A DNA stretch of 8,830 nucleotides from assembly GCA_947625715.1 (NCBI GenBank), contig CANQPR010000055.1, positions 1 through 8,830 on the forward strand, read 5' to 3'. Position numbers and translations under genes: made by a program. The notes under the pieces are model-generated. The model did no database searches. It saw nothing but the letters and a program-made list of their open reading frames with translations, and was not told the origin of the DNA. Positions 1-6,594 of the stretch are shown here, piece after piece (positions within the stretch are counted from its first letter, which is position 1; every line of letters starts with the position of its first letter). Source of the DNA: an uncultured Bacilli bacterium. GTDB taxonomy: Bacteria; Bacillota_I; Bacilli_A; RF39; UBA660.

Positions 1-17
1 CTATTCTTGATATTTAT

Positions 18-47
18 TTTATAATAATACTCCCCCCCCCGTGTCAA
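18..47 (-). promoter_or_regulatory. Leftward promoter with a pure G9 spacer tract
   Basis: On the minus strand a perfect -35 hexamer TTGACA (42-47) is followed by a spacer holding nine consecutive Gs (32-40 on the plus strand as C). A -10 candidate TATAAA lies at 18-23, giving an 18-nt spacer; an overlapping TATTAT would give 15 nt. An A-rich stretch upstream of the -35 (T9 at 60-68 on the plus strand) could act as an UP element. It points out of the left edge, so its gene is not visible. Promoter identity is inferred from consensus matches; the homopolymer is seen directly. Confidence 0.7.
32..40. repeat. Homopolymeric C9/G9 tract
   Basis: Nine uninterrupted C residues on the plus strand, the longest G/C homopolymer in the window; elsewhere C or G runs reach five. 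The tract sits wholly between the -35 and -10 of the leftward promoter, so a change in its length would change promoter spacing. Tracts like this are known slipped-strand mispairing sites in other bacteria; that role here is inferred. Confidence 0.9.
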
Positions 48-93
48 TGTTGAAATTTATTTTTTTTTGTTTTGCATTTTTATTCTCATAACT

Positions 94-117
94 AAAAAAG
101 AATAGCTTAACTATTCT
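94..117 (-). terminator. Rho-independent terminator of the DUF285 gene
   Basis: On the minus strand a perfect 7-bp stem AGAATAG/CTATTCT (111-117 with 99-105) closes a 5-nt loop and runs into a T tract (94-99). It starts three bases past the TAA stop of the surface-protein gene, so it ends that transcript and separates it from the promoter at 18-47. Confidence 0.8.
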
Positions 118-119
118 AA

Positions 120-1397
120 TTAAAAGACACCTTCCCATGATGGATGGACATTTTTATCTGGTTTGTTTGCGGGACAATTAAGAAACATATTACTAGTTGT
201 GGCTTCAGATTTATGAATAAAATTTGGACCATATGTAATTTGAGTTAATTTTTTTGCTTCAGAAAACATAAAAATCATATCGGTTACATTACTAGTATCA
301 AAAGTACTTAAATCTAATTCTTGTATACTGCTCATTCCGTAAAACATTTGCTTCATAGTTCTTACACTACTTGTATCAAAATTTCCACCAAATGTTAAAG
401 TTTGGAGACTGCTCATTTTGTAAAACATAGAACTCATATTTGTTACACCACTAGCATCTAGATTTTCTATTCCTTCTATTTGGGTTACTTTTGAAAAATT
501 CATAAATAATACTGCACTATCACTATTTAACTTTATTCCACCGTCTCCTTGTAAATAACCCGTACAATTGGTATCTTCTGTATCACATACAACATAACTT
601 TGAACGGCATCTGCATTGCCAGCAACGCCTTCATCAAATGGGCCATGTACTACTTGTCCTTCACTTCCTGTTTTTTCACTTTTCTTTGTTTCTGTTACTA
701 TCTTTGTTAATTTACTTTTGTATTCCCACATTCCTTTTGTATCAGATGAAGAAATTTTTCTTAATGTTCCACTGTTAGCAAATTGGTCATATTTATATTC
801 AGCACTTAAAGTTATCTTCCCTTTCCATGTTGCATTTTGGGTTTCTTCATTTAATGGGGTTTTTTGGTCTAAATATAATAATAAATAATAATTTTTTACA
901 TCATTGGCTTTTAAGGTTATATTTTTTAAACTATAAGCATGAAGGGATTCTTTTATAACTTTATTTGCATCGTTTAGTGGATTTGCTGTTAATTGAGTAG
1001 CTTTGTTTAATTTATTATGATAATCTGTTTCATATAATATGGCATCTATCCATTCATCACTTAATTGTCTTTCGGCCTCTGCATCTAAGCTTTCCAAGTT
1101 TATGGTGGCACTCGCTTGACTATTACAATTATTTGTTATTGTAAAATGGTAAGGGGTTGCTGTACTTAAAAAACTTTCTAATTCATCATCTTTCATAGGA
1201 TAAACATTTGGAATATCAATATCATTTTCACCTGTAAAATCAATACTAAGGCATTCGGTATTAACAACATTCTCTCCTGTTTGAGTATTTGTATATTGCC
1301 AAAATGAATAAGTTAAACCAAAAGTAAAAACTACTATTCCTATTATTACTAACACTATTAAAACATATATTTTTTTGTTACTACCATTTAATTTCAT
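120..1397 (-). CDS. BspA/DUF285 leucine-rich repeat surface protein, membrane anchored
   Basis: A 425-residue surface protein with three parts. Residues 10-30 form one hydrophobic segment after a basic start, with no lipobox cysteine, so it is probably a retained signal anchor or SipW-type signal. Residues 35-205 look like an all-beta exported module with a YPMKDDE motif at 66-72, broadly resembling the TasA/camelysin style of N-terminus; this is a resemblance, not a firm family call. Residues 313-413 carry DUF285 repeats of about 26 residues with the LD.S.VTNM..MF pattern: copies start at 313, 340 and 366, with a degenerate last copy ending in SNMF..CPANKP. The paired cysteines in VVC-DTEDTN-C may form a disulfide. 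BspA proteins are associated with adhesion and host contact; the ligand here is unknown. There is no LPXTG or other C-terminal anchor. The gene is monocistronic, with its own promoter and terminator. ATG at 1397 is preceded by GGAGG about 12 nt upstream. Confidence 0.85.
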   Translation of the reverse strand: MKLNGSNKKIYVLIVLVIIGIVVFTFGLTYSFWQYTNTQTGENVVNTECLSIDFTGENDIDIPNVYPMKDDELESFLSTATPYHFTITNNCNSQASATINLESLDAEAERQLSDEWIDAILYETDYHNKLNKATQLTANPLNDANKVIKESLHAYSLKNITLKANDVKNYYLLLYLDQKTPLNEETQNATWKGKITLSAEYKYDQFANSGTLRKISSSDTKGMWEYKSKLTKIVTETKKSEKTGSEGQVVHGPFDEGVAGNADAVQSYVVCDTEDTNCTGYLQGDGGIKLNSDSAVLFMNFSKVTQIEGIENLDASGVTNMSSMFYKMSSLQTLTFGGNFDTSSVRTMKQMFYGMSSIQELDLSTFDTSNVTDMIFMFSEAKKLTQITYGPNFIHKSEATTSNMFLNCPANKPDKNVHPSWEGVF

Positions 1398-1400
1398 TAT

Positions 1401-1426
1401 AAAAGAAGACCTCCATATCTTCTTTT
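1401..1426 (-). promoter_or_regulatory. Leader hairpin presenting or masking the Shine-Dalgarno of the DUF285 gene
   Basis: Perfect 9-bp inverted repeats AAAAGAAGA (1401-1409) and TCTTCTTTT (1418-1426) flank an 8-nt loop. Read on the minus strand the loop holds the only GGAGG (1410-1414) upstream of the ATG at 1397. The stem ends three bases before the start codon. A hairpin here could limit ribosome access or display the SD in a loop; the effect is inferred. Confidence 0.65.
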
Positions 1427-1431
1427 ATTGT

Positions 1432-1460
1432 ACTATATAATACCCCTCCCCCGTCAACAA
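1432..1460 (-). promoter_or_regulatory. G-rich-spacer promoter of the DUF285 gene
   Basis: Minus strand: TTGTTG (1455-1460), 17-nt spacer, TATAGT (1432-1437). An alternative reading is TTGACG (1452-1457) with TACAAT (1427-1432) at 19 nt. The spacer holds GGGGGAGGGG (1443-1452), then TATTATA, the same arrangement as the promoter at 18-47. It begins three bases after the thioredoxin stop codon, and I see no terminator between that gene and this promoter, so some read-through is likely. Confidence 0.65.
1443..1452. repeat. Interrupted C/G tract (C4-T-C5)
   Basis: On the plus strand four Cs, one T and five Cs lie inside the DUF285 promoter spacer. It matches the position of the pure tract at 32-40, but the single interruption should make slippage rarer. 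Composition is seen directly; the effect on mutability is inferred. Confidence 0.85.
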
Positions 1461-1463
1461 TTT

Positions 1464-1760
1464 TTAATTATTTTCTTTTAACCAAGCTTTTAAATTTTCT
1501 TCTTCTAAAATACCAATATGTTTAGCTACAACTTGACCTTTTTTAAATATTATCATTGTAGGGATTGACATTACTTGATATTCTTTTGCAATATCAGGAA
1601 AACTATCAACATTTACTTTTAATATTTCATAATCATTAATATTTTCTAAAATTGTTCCCATTCTTTTACATGGTCCACACCAATCAGCATAAAAATCAAC
1701 TAAAATAAAATCTTTATTTATTTCTTCTTCAAAATTATCTTTTTCCAAGTATTTAATCAT
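1464..1760 (-). CDS. trxA: Thioredoxin
   Basis: A 98-residue cytosolic thioredoxin that reduces protein disulfides, normally with electrons from thioredoxin reductase. The active site is WCGPC at 27-31, preceded by the usual VDFYAD strand. The cis-proline is P67 in SIPT, and the closing strand with GILEEE and a C-terminal helix are present. Length is slightly below the usual 102-108 residues but the fold looks complete. The start at 1760 overlaps the end of the cvpA-family gene by 8 nt and has AGGAG about 9 nt upstream inside that gene, so the two are translated from one mRNA. In Bacillus trxA sits near cvpA but with polX and mutS2 between them; here those are gone. The family call is firm; the choice of trxA over another thioredoxin paralogue rests on the context. 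Confidence 0.92.
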   Translation of the reverse strand: MIKYLEKDNFEEEINKDFILVDFYADWCGPCKRMGTILENINDYEILKVNVDSFPDIAKEYQVMSIPTMIIFKKGQVVAKHIGILEEENLKAWLKENN

Positions 1761-2487
1761 TTGTCTTTTCTCCTTTTTCGTATTCGTCTACAACGTCAAT
1801 TATATTTGGCGTTTTCAATTTTCCTTTGTTAATTAAATTTTTAGCAGAATCTACAGTTATAATACGATACTTTAATAGTATTTGTAAAGCTTCTTTATTA
1901 TATTCATCTTTATTAGTTGTTTCTTCATATTTTTCTTTTAAAGAATAAATTTCTGAAAAAGACTGATAATAATCATTAGTTATTTTAGAAATAATTGGAC
2001 TTGAAGACATTATTTTTTGTCCTAATTTACTTTCTTCAATAAAAGGGGTCATTACATTAAATCTTGATAATATAAATAAAGCTAAAAAGATGAAAAGATA
2101 ATGTTCAAAAAAGCCAAAGATACCTCCTAATATTTTTGATGGAATTCCTAAAACAATTGTGTATTTTAATATTTTTTCTAATATAGATGATACTCTAATT
2201 AAAATATGTAAAAGAGCCATTAATATTATATATACTAATAAAAAGGCTATAGCTTCATAAAGTAGGATATTAAAAACTTCTACCCCACTAAAAACACCTT
2301 TAAAATTAAAGAAAGGTAAATAAGTATACATTATTTTAGATACGGGATTTTTGATAAAAAAGGCTAATATTAAGACAAAAGCTGTCCCTAAAAACATTGT
2401 TGCGCTTTTGATTACACCCCTTTTATATCCGATAATTAAACCCATTATTAATACTAAAATAATGATGGCATCAACAATTCCTATCAT
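1753..2487 (-). CDS. cvpA: CvpA family membrane protein with a C-terminal extension
   Basis: A 244-residue integral membrane protein. Four hydrophobic segments lie at about 4-21, 29-45, 72-97 and 116-141. The family hallmarks are the start IVDAIIILVLIMGLIIGYKRG and the glycine-rich GIPSKILGGIFGFFEHYL before the last helix. CvpA was first linked to colicin V production in E. coli; its molecular role in Gram-positives is poorly defined, with envelope stress and cell-surface functions proposed. CvpA proteins are usually about 160-180 residues. Here about 100 mostly charged, probably cytoplasmic residues (143-244) follow the last helix, with helical stretches and an acidic end. The ATG at 2487 has GGAGG about 8 nt upstream. 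It is the first gene of a two-gene unit with thioredoxin and is divergent from rnhC. Confidence 0.85.
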   Translation of the reverse strand: MIGIVDAIIILVLIMGLIIGYKRGVIKSATMFLGTAFVLILAFFIKNPVSKIMYTYLPFFNFKGVFSGVEVFNILLYEAIAFLLVYIILMALLHILIRVSSILEKILKYTIVLGIPSKILGGIFGFFEHYLFIFLALFILSRFNVMTPFIEESKLGQKIMSSSPIISKITNDYYQSFSEIYSLKEKYEETTNKDEYNKEALQILLKYRIITVDSAKNLINKGKLKTPNIIDVVDEYEKGEKTND

Positions 2488-2518
2488 CTTTTAACCTCCA
2501 ATTATAATTTCTATAGTT

Positions 2519-2547
2519 ATTATATTACAAAATATGATGAAAATCAA
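2519..2547 (-). promoter_or_regulatory. Promoter of the cvpA-trxA unit
   Basis: Minus strand: -35 TTGATT (2542-2547), 17-nt spacer, perfect -10 TATAAT (2519-2524). Transcription would start about 25 nt before the cvpA ATG, leaving room for the GGAGG site. The -35 region overlaps that of the divergent rnhC promoter. Confidence 0.7.
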
Positions 2548-2565
2548 AATAAATTATGATACAAT
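2537..2565 (+). promoter_or_regulatory. Promoter of rnhC
   Basis: Plus strand: -10 TACAAT (2560-2565) preceded by TG one base upstream (TGA-TACAAT, an extended -10 form), with a weak -35 ATGAAA (2537-2542) at 17 nt. The mRNA leader would be about 12-15 nt and carries AAGGTGAT as ribosome binding site before the ATG at 2584. It overlaps the cvpA promoter by 11 bases, so both polymerases cannot bind at once. Confidence 0.6.
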
Positions 2566-2583
2566 GAAAAAGGTGATATTATT

Positions 2584-3513
2584 ATGACTATAGTTTTTAA
2601 AGTCAGCGAGCGACTAAAAGAAAAAATGATTGCTTATTATCAAGATAAAAAACGCGACAAAACACCTCCTTATGCTATTTTTCAAGCAACTGATGCTGAT
2701 ACTATTATAACTTTATATGAAAGTGGCAAAGTAATGTTTCAAGGGATAAGTGCTGATATAGATGCCAATATGTGGGCCCAAATGGAAAAGAAATTAACAG
2801 GGAAAACTATCAATATCGGAGAAGTAAAAGAAAAACAAGAAAAAGCTAAACAAGAAAGAAATTCTATGTATCAATTAAGAACCATTGGTTCTGATGAAGT
2901 TGGTGTTGGGGATTTTTTTGGCCCTATTATTGTTACCGCATCTTTTGTTACCAAAGAGCAAATTCCTTTAATTGAAAAATTAGGTGTTAAAGATTCCAAA
3001 AAATTAACCGATGAAAAAATTTTAACGATTGCTCCTACTCTTATGAAAGAAATTCCTTATTGTACATATTGTTTAAATAACGAAGAATACAATAAATACC
3101 AAGGACTAGGTTATAATATGAATAAAATTAAAGCTATTTTACATAATAAAGTTTTATATCAATTAAAAGAAAAAGGATATAATTATGATAAAATTGTTAT
3201 TGACCAATTTGTATATCCTCGTAAATATTTTGAACATATAAAAGAAGCCAAAGAAAAAGTTTATGATATAACATTTGTTACTAAAGCGGAAAGTTTATGT
3301 TCCTCAGTAGCTGTTTCAAGTTGTATTAGCCGTTATTTCTTTTTAAAGAAAATGGATGAACTATCTAATAGTTTAAAAATTACTTTACCAAAAGGTGCAG
3401 GAAGTAACGTTGATAAAATAGCTAGTGAAATAGTAAAAAAATATGGTGAAGAAAAATTATTTGCTATTGCTAAATGTAATTTTAAAAATATGGATAAATA
3501 TAAAAAGTATTAA
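2584..3513 (+). CDS. rnhC: Ribonuclease HIII
   Basis: A 309-residue cytosolic enzyme that cuts the RNA strand of RNA-DNA hybrids, removing R-loops and primers. Residues 1-90 are the N-terminal TBP-like substrate-binding domain of RNase HIII, which separates it from RNase HII. The catalytic domain opens with GSDEVGVGDFFGP at 102-114, giving D104 and E105. The DSKKL motif is at 137-141. The next acidic residue, D207, lies in IVIDQF. The KAESLCSSVAVSSCISRYF helix follows, and PKGAGS lies near the end. Length is normal. All recognisable catalytic motifs are intact. It is transcribed alone from a promoter overlapping that of cvpA and ends in a strong terminator, converging on holA. Bacilli often also keep rnhB for RNase HII; it is not in this window. 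Confidence 0.96.
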   Translation: MTIVFKVSERLKEKMIAYYQDKKRDKTPPYAIFQATDADTIITLYESGKVMFQGISADIDANMWAQMEKKLTGKTINIGEVKEKQEKAKQERNSMYQLRTIGSDEVGVGDFFGPIIVTASFVTKEQIPLIEKLGVKDSKKLTDEKILTIAPTLMKEIPYCTYCLNNEEYNKYQGLGYNMNKIKAILHNKVLYQLKEKGYNYDKIVIDQFVYPRKYFEHIKEAKEKVYDITFVTKAESLCSSVAVSSCISRYFFLKKMDELSNSLKITLPKGAGSNVDKIASEIVKKYGEEKLFAIAKCNFKNMDKYKKY

Positions 3514-3539
3514 AATTCCTCTTTAAAAGGAATTTTTTT
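3513..3539 (+). terminator. Terminator of rnhC, at the convergent junction with holA
   Basis: A perfect 8-bp stem AAATTCCT/AGGAATTT (3513-3520 with 3528-3535), 7-nt loop, then a run of Ts to 3539. It begins at the last base of the rnhC stop codon, and its T tract overlaps the holA stop codon (3538-3540). On the minus strand the hairpin is followed by a broken T-rich stretch and may also end the com-holA transcript, less efficiently. Confidence 0.85.
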
Positions 3540-4479
3540 AATATTCCATTTGTTCTAGCAAAAATAATCTTAAACCTACTAGTTTATCTACTTGACCACT
3601 TTTAATTTGATAATCTAATTTACTTAAAGAAATAAGTGCTTCTTTTAAATCATCAAGATGATAATAAGCATTATTTTTATGAATTTGTTGCCATTGCCAT
3701 TCACTAATTTTTAATTTATCCATTATTGCTTTTGCTGAAAAGCGTTGATTTACTAAAATTTGTTCTTTTATCATTAATCTATATTCTCTTGCTAGAAGCG
3801 CTAATAATTGTAAAACTTCGGTTTTAACTAACAATAAATCATCTAATAATTGCAAACATAAATAACCTTTTTTTTCTATAAAAGCACTTATGAATTTAAA
3901 AATATTATCATTAGCATTACTAGATATAATATTGGTAACATCTTCTTTGGTTATTTTAGAGTTTTTTGGTAATATAAGTTCAAATTTTTGAATTTCATTA
4001 TTGATAATATCCCAAGAATTTAAACAATTTTGAAGCAAATAACGCACACTACTATCATCAATGCTATACCCCTTTTTATTTATTAATTTAATTGTTTCGT
4101 TTGTAAGTTCATAACCTTTAGGACTTTTTTTACTAATAAAACCATTAGTAGAAATTATCCTTTTCGTTATGTTTTTGCGTTTATCAACGGCTTCATAAGT
4201 TGTAAAAATAATTGTTGTTAATGGATTTTGTTTTTCTAAGTAATCTAGTAACATCGTACTTTCTTTGTCAGTTAATTTATCCTTACCAAAAAAGGTTGCA
4301 TTTTTAACAACAATATATTTTTCTTCACCAAATAATGATGTATACATAGCCTCTTGTATTACTTCTGTTATTGATTGTTCTTTATAATTATAATTAATTT
4401 TTAAGGCCTCTTTTTTAATTATTTTATTTAATAAAGAATCTAATATATATCTTGAATCTGTTTCAATTAAATAATTCAT
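3538..4479 (-). CDS. holA: DNA polymerase III delta subunit
   Basis: A 313-residue clamp-loader subunit that opens the beta sliding clamp in the replisome. The N-terminal part (about 1-130) follows the HolA pattern: a short strand MNYLIE, a YIVVKNATFF strand and an IIFTTYEAVDKR segment. The C-terminal part has the diagnostic NDNIFKFISAF region followed by LLDDLLLVKTEVLQLLALLAREYRLM and a C-terminal helical domain (LDYQIKSGQVD...LRLFLLEQM). It is slightly shorter than the usual 330-350 residues. The start at 4479 has GGTGGTG just upstream. It lies 57 nt after comEC on the same strand with no terminator between, the same comEC-holA adjacency as in Bacillus. It converges on rnhC. Confidence 0.92.
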   Translation of the reverse strand: MNYLIETDSRYILDSLLNKIIKKEALKINYNYKEQSITEVIQEAMYTSLFGEEKYIVVKNATFFGKDKLTDKESTMLLDYLEKQNPLTTIIFTTYEAVDKRKNITKRIISTNGFISKKSPKGYELTNETIKLINKKGYSIDDSSVRYLLQNCLNSWDIINNEIQKFELILPKNSKITKEDVTNIISSNANDNIFKFISAFIEKKGYLCLQLLDDLLLVKTEVLQLLALLAREYRLMIKEQILVNQRFSAKAIMDKLKISEWQWQQIHKNNAYYHLDDLKEALISLSKLDYQIKSGQVDKLVGLRLFLLEQMEY

Positions 4480-4536
4480 TACACCACCAACTTAATACTT
4501 ATTTTATCAAATATTAATTGTTTTCGGTAGTTATTT

Positions 4537-6594
4537 TTAAGGTTCATATGTTTTAATTTGAAATTGGTTATTTTTTAAAGTTACTATAATACTTCCTAAC
4601 TCATCTGTCCGATATATTTTACTATTTTTTAGTTTTTCTAATGTTTCTTGATGAGGGTGATGATAATTGTTATTTTTTCCTACTGATATAATGGAATATT
4701 TTGGTTTAATTGTATCAATAAATTTTTTACTTGAACTATTTTTACTTCCATGATGACCAACTTTTAAAAAGGAAATATTTCTTAAGTTATATTTTTTTAT
4801 TAACTCTTCTTCTTTTTTTATAGAAGCATCTCCCATAAAAAGAAATTGATAAGTTTGATATTTAAGATATATAATATTTGAATTATCATTTTCATTATCT
4901 TCTATGGTTGTTTTTAAAAAAGTTAATTTACTATCAGCAAACTTTAATTGTTTTAAACCATAAACATATTTTATTTTTTTCTTTTGTAGTTTTTGAATTA
5001 ATTTTTGTTCTAATTCATTGGTCTTTCCTTCATTAAAAACGACTTTTAATACTTTAATATTATCAATTAAATTTAAACTTGATCCCATATGGTCATAGTC
5101 TCCATGTGTAATAATTAAGGTATTAATTTTTTTTACTCCCATACTTTTTAAATATGTAGCAATATTTTTAGCTATATAATCGGTATTATTATCATTAACT
5201 TTTCCGCCTGTATCAATTACTATTACTTCTCTTTTATAAGGACTTATCATAACCGCACAATCGCCTTGCAAGACATCTAAATATCCTATATAGGCAAATT
5301 TATCACAGGAAGGTAATAAATAAATTAAATACATATATATAACAAGAAGAACAATCTCTTTTTTTCTTTCTTTAACCAAAATTAAATATATTAAATAATA
5401 ATATATAAACCAAAGGAAAAAAGGTACTTTACCTATAATTAAAATGCCTATATCTATATTAGATGCCATTATTAATAATTGATTAAATATATTTGAAAAT
5501 ATATTAAAAATTGGTAATATTAAGGGCATGACAAAGGAAAGTAAAGCTAAAGGATACATTATAAAAGATAGATATAAACTACTAAAAAAAGCATAAATAA
5601 TAGCTAAAAAATTTACTTCATAATTATTAATTAAAACTAAGGGTAAACTTACCAAAAAACATACAATATTAATATATAATAACTTACTAAATTTATTATG
5701 ATATTTATTAGGTACGATAAAAAGAAAAAAAGTAATTAAAAATGAATACCTAAACCCCCAATCAAATAAATTATTGGGATTTATTAAAAGACATATAAAA
5801 AAAGTTATAATAAATAATTCTAAATTTTGATATGGCTTTTTTAATAAATCATTTATACATTTTAAAGTATAAAAAATACTAACTCTTAAGATGCTAATTG
5901 TAAAACCATAAAAGAAAGCTAAAAAAGAGGTACTTAAAATAAGTATTAGTTTATTATGCCACCCCATTTTTAATAATATTTTTTTAATTATTAATAATAA
6001 TATTTGAATATGAAAACCAGAAATTATAAATAAATGTAAGCAACCTATTTTATTTAACATATCTTGATTTAAATTACCTTTTTTACCTGTTAGAAGAACG
6101 CGAAAATAAGCATCATCACTCATTGCTTCACATTTTTTGATAAGGATATTTTTTAATTTATATATCCCTTTACTTTTTCTCGTGCATTTTATCATCTTAG
6201 CCTGAAATACATAGTATATTTGTTTATTATATAAATACTTTTGATAAGAAAAACAATTGGGAATTGTATTTTTTTGAGGCAAAATGAATTTACCTGTTAA
6301 AGATACTTCACTGCCATAACCAATTGTTTTTATAAGTTCCTCTTTTTCTAAGTCATTTTTGATATAATAAAATGCTTGAACTTTTTCTTTACTTTGGATT
6401 TCGATAGATAATGTATTATTCTTTATTTCATATTCTTTTATTATTCCTTTTAAAATATTTGGTTTATTATTTAAATATTTACTTTGATTAGGAATAATTA
6501 ATCTTAAACTAATAATTAATATGGAAACAATGACAAATATTAAAAATATTTTTTTATAAAGTGATATAGTCTTTAAGTTTTTGATATACGGCAT
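4537..6594 (-). CDS. comEC: ComEC/Rec2 DNA-uptake channel
   Basis: A 685-residue polytopic membrane protein that carries single-stranded DNA into the cytoplasm during natural transformation. A membrane helix at about 13-32 is followed by an OB-like DUF4131 domain (about 40-140). The Competence domain carries HLFIISGFH at 187-195 and many helices to about 415. The C-terminal metallo-beta-lactamase domain has VIDTGG, the metal motif THGDYDHMG at 496-504, MGDA with D589, and GHHGS at 613-617. All expected metal ligands of this domain are present, so it looks nuclease-competent. It is shorter than the 750-780 residues usual in Bacilli, with no domain lost. It overlaps comEA by 41 nt in another frame. 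Its only plausible ATG follows AGGAG directly, with no spacer, and a TAG two codons upstream rules out an earlier start; efficient initiation probably needs coupling to comEA translation. Confidence 0.93.
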   Translation of the reverse strand: MPYIKNLKTISLYKKIFLIFVIVSILIISLRLIIPNQSKYLNNKPNILKGIIKEYEIKNNTLSIEIQSKEKVQAFYYIKNDLEKEELIKTIGYGSEVSLTGKFILPQKNTIPNCFSYQKYLYNKQIYYVFQAKMIKCTRKSKGIYKLKNILIKKCEAMSDDAYFRVLLTGKKGNLNQDMLNKIGCLHLFIISGFHIQILLLIIKKILLKMGWHNKLILILSTSFLAFFYGFTISILRVSIFYTLKCINDLLKKPYQNLELFIITFFICLLINPNNLFDWGFRYSFLITFFLFIVPNKYHNKFSKLLYINIVCFLVSLPLVLINNYEVNFLAIIYAFFSSLYLSFIMYPLALLSFVMPLILPIFNIFSNIFNQLLIMASNIDIGILIIGKVPFFLWFIYYYLIYLILVKERKKEIVLLVIYMYLIYLLPSCDKFAYIGYLDVLQGDCAVMISPYKREVIVIDTGGKVNDNNTDYIAKNIATYLKSMGVKKINTLIITHGDYDHMGSSLNLIDNIKVLKVVFNEGKTNELEQKLIQKLQKKKIKYVYGLKQLKFADSKLTFLKTTIEDNENDNSNIIYLKYQTYQFLFMGDASIKKEEELIKKYNLRNISFLKVGHHGSKNSSSKKFIDTIKPKYSIISVGKNNNYHHPHQETLEKLKNSKIYRTDELGSIIVTLKNNQFQIKTYEP

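Noticed and set aside
616..888. 90-codon plus-strand ORF
   Set aside because: It lies antisense inside the DUF285 gene, has no ribosome binding site and matches no family I recognise; it is a shadow of the real gene.
5755..5759. C5 run as another slippage tract
   Set aside because: It is inside comEC as part of a TGG-GGG codon pair, too short to be notable, and conserved coding sequence explains it.
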